In this document: one piece after another, positions 6,601-11,487 of the stretch
Position numbering within the stretch: the stretch's first letter is position 1
How the letters are laid out: every line of letters begins with the position of its first letter
From: Methanomassiliicoccales archaeon
GTDB lineage: Archaea; Thermoplasmatota; Thermoplasmata; Sysuiplasmatales; Sysuiplasmataceae
Reading direction: 5' to 3'
DNA: 11,487 nt
Assembly (NCBI GenBank): GCA_027365715.1
Contig: DAHXLZ010000163.1
Coordinates: 1 to 11,487 of the forward strand
Notes under the pieces: generated by a model
What the model was told of the DNA's origin: nothing
Databases searched by the model: none
The model's input: the letters and a program-made list of their open reading frames with translations, nothing else
Translations under genes and position numbers: made by a program

Positions 6601-6607
6601 TTTAAAT
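6601..6607 (-). promoter_or_regulatory. TATA-like box of the purP-nep1 operon
   Basis: ATTTAAA on the minus strand lies 23-29 bases before the purP ATG at 6578, the same spacing as several other genes here. Confidence 0.5.
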
Positions 6608-6684
6608 GTTTCCAGACCGAAGGCAGAGCTGTAGAGTACGGGAATCATTTCCGCTATAAGCCTTTCCATTTCTCTGTTCAGCCC

Positions 6685-6947
6685 TCACCGGCATTCAACC
6701 ACTTCCATGAACATGCCCAGGATTGATTCCGGCTGCAGCTTCCTGACGATTGCCTCCGATGACCTCTCGGCGATGGCCGTCCACAGTGCGCGCTGTGCAT
6801 CCTGTTGTTATACCACACAATGAATTCATGCATTGACAGGAAGCGCCATCTGTGCCTGTCGTATTCATGCCAGAATCGTTCCACCTTTCCGTTAGCAATG
6901 GCGTTACTGTTGGGCACCATATGCAGAAGACCAGAATTCCAATACAT
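6685..6947 (-). pseudogene. remnant of an integrase-core transposase (C-terminal end, frameshifted)
   Basis: The fragment encodes the end of an rve-type (retroviral integrase fold) transposase of the kind seen in archaeal IS481-like elements. Seen: GLLHMVPNSNAIANGKVERFWHEY (in pieces GLLHMVPN and NGKVERFWHEYDRHRWRF), where the E of NGKVERF is the third catalytic acid, then FIVWYNNRMHSA. The frame then breaks at about 6785-6792: removing two bases from the GCGC run restores LWTAIAERSSEAIVRKL, QPESILGMFMEVVECR and a stop at 6685-6687. The upstream frame is closed by a stop directly before the first ATG, and the rest of the protein, with the other catalytic residues, is absent. It cannot be active. 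It sits between purP and the toxin-antitoxin pair and marks an old insertion. Confidence 0.85.
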
Positions 6948-7149
6948 TTACCATTGAACAGCAGATTGTATCTAATAATCACGTTACGTGGAAGGAGCAA
7001 GAATCAAGAAAAGCGCTTAATCAATGAAGGGGCAAAAGCATCTGATCCTTCTTTGCTTCTGAATTCCGGTGCATCGAATCAGTGTGCTGCAAGCATTTCA
7101 AAGGTGGTCGGAAATTTGCTGAGTTCAGATATGGCATGCATGGAATGTT
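6948..7149. other. 202-bp spacer with no supported gene
   Basis: This stretch between the integrase remnant and the vapC stop has no convincing gene. On the minus strand a broken frame with some protein-like character (AISELSKFPTTFEMLAAH, stop, then APEFRSKEGSDAF and APSLIKRF) runs next to the vapC end; it could be decayed coding DNA, but I recognise no family. No IS terminal repeats are visible. Confidence 0.4.
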
Positions 7150-7554
7150 CTATGTTTTCACTACAGAGAACCCTGCCTTGTCGAATTCCCCATCGAATGT
7201 TGCAAGCAAGTCCACACCATTGAGTGAAACCTGAGCGATAATGGTGCAATCGGTAAAACTGAATTTCGTTGCCTTCTGTTCACTGAACAGCTTCCATGCC
7301 AGCTCGAAAATGGCTTCATCAGCCTTCCACAACTCCACAGATTCCTTTATGAGTTCTCCAGTTCTGACAGATCTTTCCAATGATTTTGTCCTGACTAAGA
7401 TCACAGTGACAGTTTCATCAAACACATAATCCGAAGTTACAGCTTTTCCGAATTTACCAGCTGCAATATCGTCGACTATCGTGACTGCCTTATCGTGATT
7501 GGAGTCACCCGACACTGCATAAGCAACCAGGAGGCTTGTGTCCAGGAAAATCAA
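7150..7554 (-). CDS. vapC: PIN-domain toxin, VapC family
   Basis: The 134-residue protein is a PIN-domain ribonuclease, the toxin of a type II VapBC pair, which cuts RNA (often tRNA or rRNA) when not held by its antitoxin. The acidic metal-binding residues are in place: D5 (FLDTS), E47 (YVFDETVT), D102 (FTDC) and D121 (ATFD). Length is normal. The start is TTG at 7554, overlapping the antitoxin stop (TTGA), which suggests translational coupling; GGTGA lies six bases upstream and supports this weak start. It is followed by a decayed region and the integrase remnant, a typical mobile-accessory setting. Confidence 0.92.
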   Translation of the reverse strand: MIFLDTSLLVAYAVSGDSNHDKAVTIVDDIAAGKFGKAVTSDYVFDETVTVILVRTKSLERSVRTGELIKESVELWKADEAIFELAWKLFSEQKATKFSFTDCTIIAQVSLNGVDLLATFDGEFDKAGFSVVKT

Positions 7555-7826
7555 TCGCTTTCACCATACAGCGTCTTATCGATTTCCGTGCTCCAGTCGA
7601 CTCTTATTTTGGTGATGATTAGTCCGTTGAGCTTGGCAAGCGCCTTAATATCGGGTCTCCCTTTTTCCTTTCGCCTGGCAAGCCAGTAGTGCATCGCCTG
7701 ATTCAGCGCCTGGCCCACACGCTCATTGTCTTCCACAGCTTTCTCTTTAAATCGCCTGTAGAGTTCTTTATTAACGTTTCTGACAACCAGGCTGCTTCCT
7801 CTTCGGGATTTACTCAGATTCGCCAC
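7551..7826 (-). CDS. vapB: VapB-type antitoxin (probable ribbon-helix-helix)
   Basis: The 91-residue protein lies directly before the PIN toxin and overlaps it by four bases, so it is very probably the antitoxin. The N-terminal part (GSSLVVRNVNKELYRRF, then KEKAVEDNERVGQALNQAM) has the strand plus two-helix pattern of ribbon-helix-helix DNA-binding antitoxins (FitA/VapB-like), about residues 10-50. The C-terminal part (55-91) would be the toxin-binding tail and is less conserved-looking. The start is GTG at 7826; no ATG is in frame upstream. It likely represses its own operon through the tandem repeat next to the start. The family call rests on pattern and context rather than on a strong signature. 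Confidence 0.82.
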   Translation of the reverse strand: MANLSKSRRGSSLVVRNVNKELYRRFKEKAVEDNERVGQALNQAMHYWLARRKEKGRPDIKALAKLNGLIITKIRVDWSTEIDKTLYGESD

Positions 7827-7844
7827 ATGTATAACATGTATAAC
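7827..7844 (-). promoter_or_regulatory. 9-bp perfect tandem repeat at the vapB start, candidate operator
   Basis: ATGTATAAC occurs twice head to tail (7827-7835 and 7836-7844) and directly abuts the vapB GTG codon. It lies between a TATA-like box and the start codon, so it would cover the transcription start. Ribbon-helix-helix antitoxins commonly bind short repeated sites here and repress their own operon. Confidence 0.55.
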
Positions 7845-7848
7845 AAAC

Positions 7849-7856
7849 TATTAAAA
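7849..7856 (-). promoter_or_regulatory. TATA-like box of vapBC
   Basis: TTTTAATA on the minus strand lies 23-30 bases before the vapB GTG, matching the leaderless spacing seen for purP and other genes in this window. Confidence 0.45.
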
Positions 7857-7862
7857 CTCTCG

Positions 7863-8047
7863 CAGTTAGTTTTGAATGGATGATTCTGATATTGATTGAT
7901 TATGCGGTCTCGAAAATGGCCAAATTGCCGCAGGTTTGCTACTCCCGAATCACAATGAGACCGCCGAATTTCACCCGGTCCGGGAACAGGCGATTTACAG
8001 GGCAGACTCCTGTTTGAGCAACGATCATCTTATGAATTGGAATAGCG
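7863..8047. other. non-coding spacer between vapBC and repeat copy 2
   Basis: No gene is supported here. It contains an 8-base inverted repeat, GCGGTCTC (7904-7911) and GAGACCGC (7957-7964), spaced by 45 bases. A plus-strand frame from about 7900 runs open through this region and stops inside the repeat (…TAA at 8074-8076), but it has no start, family match or counterpart before copy 1. Confidence 0.4.
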
Positions 8048-8172
8048 GCTGTTTTTACAGTAAATCTGCACTGTAATGGCAATCCTGAAGGTGGCGGTCT
8101 GACGGCATATGTGGAAAATCGCACATTCACACTATCTAATAAAGATGGAATTCACCATTTCTTTTTTACCCT
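8048..8172 (+). repeat. 125-bp dispersed repeat, copy 2
   Basis: This is the partner of 563-688, in the same orientation and about 87% identical by hand alignment, with one base fewer in the T-rich right end. It ends 55 bases before the ATG of the 206-aa unknown gene. Unlike copy 1 it has no transposase gene directly beside it, though the integrase remnant lies about 1.1 kb away. Confidence 0.85.
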
Positions 8173-8195
8173 ATGTACGAACAGTTCACGATGTG

Positions 8196-8204
8196 TTAAA
8201 TATT
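8196..8204 (+). promoter_or_regulatory. TATA-like box of the 206-aa unknown gene
   Basis: TTAAATATT lies 24-32 bases before ATG 8228. It is outside the repeat, so the repeat is not itself the core promoter. Confidence 0.5.
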
Positions 8205-8227
8205 GAAACTCAATTCCGTCATTAGAG

Positions 8228-8848
8228 ATGCGGATGCCGAACAAACCCAAGCCCAAGGATGATGACTGGTTTGAAGCGCTGGAAGCAGAGCTCGACAGAG
8301 AGACGGCGACTATCAAGAACGACGTTGCGGGACTGACGAGAGCGAAGACTGAAATCAACCGGGATGCGATGCGTGATTTCTGGAAGATCTGGCTGCGCTT
8401 CAATAAATCAAACATACATTTCTCACTGAAGCCGGAGTACAGTGATTTTCTCAGATTCAGGGAATTTCCAGATGACTGGTCATTGAGAGATGATTTCAGA
8501 TACGGGTCAGTCAACTCCGTAGAACTGACTGACAGGTCAACTGAAGAGGGGCGTATGGGCGACAGGCTCAAACTCTTTTATTACAATCAGGAAGGGCGCT
8601 TCTACGTCAGAATGACGTTTGAATACTTCGAAGGAGAACATTATTACAAATACAGTGGCTGGAAGAGAATATTCGGTCAGTATGTACTCTATGACGTACC
8701 TGTGGATTCGTTCCATTCACAGAAATTCCACGAGGTACTTGCAGATGCGGTGAAGGCGTGGTTCGAATCGCATCTCAGAAAAGGCAGAGACAGTTTCCTC
8801 GAACATCTGAAGGCACACTATCCCGCAGGCAATTCTTTCAGCGAGTAG
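8228..8848 (+). CDS. unrecognised 206-aa soluble protein
   Basis: I do not recognise a family. The protein starts with a Lys/Pro/Asp-rich segment (PNKPKPKDDDW) and a charged, helix-prone region (about 15-48, EALEAELDRETATIK onward) that could form a short coiled coil. The middle is rich in aromatic residues (DFWKIWLRFN at 49-58; LFYYNQEGRFYVRMTFEYF and EHYYKYSGW around 115-145), suggesting a beta-rich core. The end is again helical and charged (VLADAVKAWF, then SHLRKGRDSFLEHLKAHY). There are no membrane segments, signal peptide, cysteine clusters or nucleotide-binding motifs. Start ATG 8228 fits a leaderless transcript from the box at 8196; ATG 8234 is an alternative. A terminator-like hairpin follows, so it is probably transcribed separately from the RPA operon downstream. 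Codon use looks like the neighbours, so it may be lineage-specific rather than recently gained. Confidence 0.85.
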   Translation: MRMPNKPKPKDDDWFEALEAELDRETATIKNDVAGLTRAKTEINRDAMRDFWKIWLRFNKSNIHFSLKPEYSDFLRFREFPDDWSLRDDFRYGSVNSVELTDRSTEEGRMGDRLKLFYYNQEGRFYVRMTFEYFEGEHYYKYSGWKRIFGQYVLYDVPVDSFHSQKFHEVLADAVKAWFESHLRKGRDSFLEHLKAHYPAGNSFSE

Positions 8849-8854
8849 GCAGGT

Positions 8855-8885
8855 GGAGGTTTCGGCCTCCCCCATTGATTCTTTT
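8855..8885 (+). terminator. terminator-like hairpin after the 206-aa gene
   Basis: GGAGG (8855-8859) pairs with CCTCC (8866-8870) around a six-base loop, followed after a short spacer by a run of T at 8882-8885. It lies a few bases after the stop and before the RPA promoter. Confidence 0.6.
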
Positions 8886-8892
8886 AAATATT
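8883..8892 (+). promoter_or_regulatory. TATA-like box of the RPA operon
   Basis: TTTAAATATT lies 28-37 bases before the in-frame GTG at 8920 and about 50 before ATG 8941. If 8941 is the start, the leader is about 25 bases. Confidence 0.5.
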
Positions 8893-8940
8893 TCAGCAGC
8901 ACTTATCCACAAACTGAGGGTGATTTACCTGGAATCGGAA

Positions 8941-10545
8941 ATGAATAAACATGTCGATGATATGCATGCTGCGCTCGGCGGGAAGATTGAGAAAGAGGTC
9001 CTGCAGAAGGACATTGAGCTGTACGTGAATCAGTACAGAGTGTCTATACCTTCTGCAAAGCGAAGCATTGTGAAAAAGTACGGTGGAGACCCTGATTCCC
9101 TCTCTGCAGGAGTTGAGAGGAGTCTCGCCGAAATATCCACCGGGGAGAACGGAATCGATGCCGGCGGCAGGGTGATATACGCCAATGTCAAGGAAATCGA
9201 GATCGGGGGGGCAAAACGCATACTGCTGTCCGGTCTTCTTGAAGATGCGACCGGAAGCATGCCGTTCACCATCTGGGATTACGACAAACCGGAGATCCGG
9301 AAAGGAGATATCATCTCAGTAAGAAATGCCTATACGACGTCCTACAGGGAGAGGCCGCAGCTTAATATGTCCTCACGTTCAAAGATTTTAATCAAGGAGA
9401 GGATAGAGAACTGGGCCAGAGAGCCAAAGAAAATGAAAGACATCGGCCCGAACGAAGTGGATGTCCTGGCAACAGGAAAGATAATTTCTGTGACCGCAAA
9501 GAGGATCACAAGCAATGGGCGTGAGATAGACATACACTACGGACTGATTGGTGACGAAACCAAGACGCTCAGATTCACATCATGGAAGGATTTCGGCCTC
9601 TCAAAAGGTGATGTTGTAAGAGTTTCTGGCGCTTACTCCAGAGAAAGAAATGGCGAAATCCAATTGAATCTGAGTGAGCGGACTGAAGTTGGAAAGACCT
9701 CTGACATCGAGATACCAAGCGTCGCGAGATTTGGTACCCCGAGGAAGTGCAATATCATGGAACTCAGGGAAGGAATGGGGAATGTCACCGTCACCGCCCG
9801 GATAATCAGCGTTGAAAGAAGGGAGATTGAAACACAGGGCCGGAAGAGTATTATGTTCTCAGGCACACTTGCCGATGAGACTGGTAGAATTTCCTTCACA
9901 GGCTGGAGAGATTTCCCTCACACTGAAGGGCAAAGTGTCACTGTTTCCGGTGCCTACATACGTTCCTGGAAGGGTGTGCCGCAGCTCAAGTTCGATGAAA
10001 TGTCGGAGATTGTATCGGAAACGAAGGAGGTTGCAGTCCCGGCACAGGGTTCTTCCGTATTTGACATTGGCGCACTTGCTGAAAGAGGTGGAGCCATGGA
10101 TGCTTCTGTCTGCGGCACAGTAATTGAGATAAGACAGGGCACGGGGTTCCTGTTCAGGTGTCCGCAATGCAGCAGGGCAACTAAACTGGGAGAGTGCATT
10201 ACTCACGGACAGGTGGAGGGAGTGCCGGATTTCAGAATCCGGATGGTGGTGGATGACGGAACCGGCTCGATGACGGTCAGCCTGAACAGGGAACTGTCCG
10301 AAACACTTACTGGCCTCTCACTGGATGCGGTCAGAAAGAAGGCAGAATTAACACTCAGTCAGGACGCTGTTGTTGCAGACGTATCAGCGAAGCTGCTATT
10401 TGCACGGATGGACGTTAACGGCAATGTCTTCAGCGACGATTTCGGCCTCAGCATGAATTGCAGAGGTGCCGCGCCCGACTCAGCTGACGTTAAAGAGAAG
10501 GCGTCCACACTCTACCAGGAGGTGATTCAATCCCTGGGGATGTAA
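8941..10545 (+). CDS. rpa: replication protein A, large subunit with multiple OB folds and zinc finger
   Basis: The 534-residue protein is an archaeal ssDNA-binding RPA used in replication, repair and recombination. After a helical N-terminal segment (to about 60, with IPSAKRSIVKKYGG) come three OB folds, each marked by the same strand motif: GLLEDATGSMPFTIW (99-113), GLIGDETKTLRFTSW (201-215) and GTLADETGRISFTGW (308-322 region). A fourth OB fold (about 385-510) holds a CCCH zinc site: C407, C410, C419 and H422 (FRCPQCSRATKLGECITHG), as in RPA41-type proteins. I chose ATG 8941 because it gives the family's usual N terminus; GTG 8920 would add seven residues and better fits the TATA spacing. 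The open frame extends further upstream into the 206-aa gene but without support. It is followed after 2 bases by its RPA-associated partner gene. Confidence 0.93.
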   Translation: MNKHVDDMHAALGGKIEKEVLQKDIELYVNQYRVSIPSAKRSIVKKYGGDPDSLSAGVERSLAEISTGENGIDAGGRVIYANVKEIEIGGAKRILLSGLLEDATGSMPFTIWDYDKPEIRKGDIISVRNAYTTSYRERPQLNMSSRSKILIKERIENWAREPKKMKDIGPNEVDVLATGKIISVTAKRITSNGREIDIHYGLIGDETKTLRFTSWKDFGLSKGDVVRVSGAYSRERNGEIQLNLSERTEVGKTSDIEIPSVARFGTPRKCNIMELREGMGNVTVTARIISVERREIETQGRKSIMFSGTLADETGRISFTGWRDFPHTEGQSVTVSGAYIRSWKGVPQLKFDEMSEIVSETKEVAVPAQGSSVFDIGALAERGGAMDASVCGTVIEIRQGTGFLFRCPQCSRATKLGECITHGQVEGVPDFRIRMVVDDGTGSMTVSLNRELSETLTGLSLDAVRKKAELTLSQDAVVADVSAKLLFARMDVNGNVFSDDFGLSMNCRGAAPDSADVKEKASTLYQEVIQSLGM

Positions 10546-10547
10546 GA

Positions 10548-11426
10548 ATGAGAGAGATGGCTCACAGGCTGTTTGCCGCAGAGTTCAGCTCATCGAACTA
10601 TGAAGTCAAGGAAGGTGAGGAAAAAAGTACCGTTTACATCGTGACACCGCTTGGCGCAAAGGTGAGCAGAATGATGATTGCAGGCGTGCTCACCGAGGTT
10701 GAGGAAAATAAAGGTGAAAACTGGAAGATGTATAATGCGCAGGTTGCGGACCCCACTGGAACATTCAGGATTTCAGCCGGGCAGTATCAGGAGAGTGCGG
10801 CCAGGTCATTGCAATCAATCGAGCCACCGGCTTTTGTAGCCGCAGTGGGAAAGGCACGTGCATTCACTACTGAGGAGGGTGCCGTCTATGTCTCAATCAG
10901 AGTGGAAAGCATTGCCAGGATAACGCAGCAGCAGCGTGACATCTGGACATTTGAAACATGCAGGGAGACGATGAAGAGGATTGAAGCATGCAGATCTGCA
11001 TCAGAACTGTCACCGCCAACTGTTGACGCACTGTTGAGATTAGGTGTTTCGAAGAGATACGCAGAAGGAGCAATACTCGCATTCGAGCATTACGGCAGGG
11101 CGGATTTCGACGCATACCGCGGCGTTGTCGTGGAAGCGCTGCGTTCCATAAGTGGTGTCGAAGATGCAGCCGTTCCTGCTGCAGAGGCTGCCCCTGTCAG
11201 TGTGGAGCAGCCTGACAGGGAGGAGCTGACCGACGATGAAAAAGCACTGCTTCAGATAATCGGCAGCCTGGATGCACCGAATTCAAGAGGAGCTCAGTGG
11301 GCTGATGTCGAAAAGATGGCCGAAGAAAAGCACATTACACCGGAACGGCTTTCCGGAGCCGTCGACGGACTGCTGGACAAAGGAATGGTCTATGAACCTG
11401 TCCTCGGCAAGATGAAGAGAATCTGA
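10548..11426 (+). CDS. RPA-associated OB-fold protein with winged-helix C terminus (COG3390 type)
   Basis: The 292-residue protein belongs to the archaeal RPA-associated proteins (COG3390), which form a complex with RPA and aid ssDNA binding and DNA repair. The N terminus has the family pattern (MAHRLFAAEF, then TVYIVTPLGAKVSRMMIAGVL), followed by an OB fold (about 42-125) containing QVADPTGTFRISAGQY and EPPAFVAAVGKAR. A helical region (130-205) and an Ala/Pro/Glu linker (about 207-226) lead to a winged-helix domain (228-292) ending in LLDKGMVYEPVLGKMKRI, as seen at the C terminus of such proteins and of archaeal MCM. The start ATG 10548 lies 2 bases after the RPA stop, with GGGGAT just before, so the two are co-transcribed and probably coupled. 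Confidence 0.92.
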   Translation: MREMAHRLFAAEFSSSNYEVKEGEEKSTVYIVTPLGAKVSRMMIAGVLTEVEENKGENWKMYNAQVADPTGTFRISAGQYQESAARSLQSIEPPAFVAAVGKARAFTTEEGAVYVSIRVESIARITQQQRDIWTFETCRETMKRIEACRSASELSPPTVDALLRLGVSKRYAEGAILAFEHYGRADFDAYRGVVVEALRSISGVEDAAVPAAEAAPVSVEQPDREELTDDEKALLQIIGSLDAPNSRGAQWADVEKMAEEKHITPERLSGAVDGLLDKGMVYEPVLGKMKRI

Positions 11427-11435
11427 ATTGCACTC

Positions 11436-11470
11436 CCGGGAGCGCGTTGTGCGTTCTGCACCGCTCCCGG
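11436..11470 (+). terminator. strong stem-loop after the RPA operon
   Basis: CCGGGAGCG (11436-11444) pairs perfectly with CGCTCCCGG (11462-11470). The 17-base loop contains a second small stem, GTGC and GCAC. It starts 9 bases after the stop codon. There is no T run after it, so it may stabilise or process the RNA 3' end rather than end transcription directly. Confidence 0.5.
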
Positions 11471-11487
11471 ACAGTACACATTGGCTT

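Noticed and set aside
7939..8130. 63-codon minus-strand frame across repeat copy 2
   Set aside because: It has no recognisable motif, covers half of the repeat, and the equivalent frame is not kept in copy 1.
563..8172. Composite transposon bounded by the two repeat copies
   Set aside because: The DNA between them is mostly core housekeeping genes, the copies are about 13% diverged, and neither is a full IS.
8758..8940. N-terminal extension of the RPA frame into the 206-aa gene
   Set aside because: It would overlap the upstream coding region, a terminator-like hairpin and the TATA-like box, and family proteins start near 8941.
10517..10526. Near-perfect Shine-Dalgarno string (AGGAGGTGAT) near the end of RPA
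   Set aside because: It is about 21 bases before the next start at 10548, too far to act normally; no better start lies at the right distance, so it is probably chance in coding sequence.

Overview
The window looks like a mostly core stretch of a euryarchaeal chromosome, most likely from the Thermoplasmata; the class-level assignment is inference. Archaeal markers are PurP (archaeal FAICAR synthetase), Nep1, an RPA with CxxC zinc finger next to its RPA-associated partner, an adenosine-specific kinase family protein, and a tRNA-Ser whose anticodon stem only closes if a short canonical-position intron is removed. Many genes have an A/T-rich TATA-like box about 23-32 nt before the start codon and no clear ribosome binding site, which suggests leaderless transcripts.

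Layout. (1) 1-690: the C-terminal end of a DDE-type transposase running in from the left edge, then a 126-bp sequence that recurs at 8048-8172. (2) 748-1773, plus strand: an unrecognised three-helix membrane protein and an adenosine-specific kinase family protein. (3) 1780-3535, minus strand: a probable nadE-threonine dehydratase operon, convergent with the kinase gene. (4) 3704-3802: tRNA-Ser(GGA) with a proposed 14-nt intron; its 3' end is overlapped by the convergent GNAT acetyltransferase gene. (5) 3784-4703, minus: GNAT acetyltransferase and a FixX-like ferredoxin. (6) 4835-6578, minus: purP followed closely by nep1. (7) 6685-7862: an accessory pocket with a truncated, frameshifted integrase remnant and a vapBC-type toxin-antitoxin pair whose start region carries a 9-bp tandem repeat. 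(8) 7863-8172: non-coding DNA ending in the second copy of the 125-bp repeat. (9) 8228-11426, plus: an unrecognised 206-aa protein closed by a terminator-like hairpin, then a two-gene single-stranded DNA binding operon (RPA and RPA-associated OB/winged-helix protein), followed by a strong stem-loop.

Most genes are housekeeping: NAD synthesis, purine synthesis, 18S/16S-type rRNA modification, amino-acid deamination and ssDNA protection. I see no complete new multi-gene defence or metabolic system. The least explained signals are the diverged 125-bp repeat, placed in both cases 55-59 bp before the start codon of an unrecognised gene, the 206-aa protein upstream of the RPA operon, and the vapB tandem repeat.
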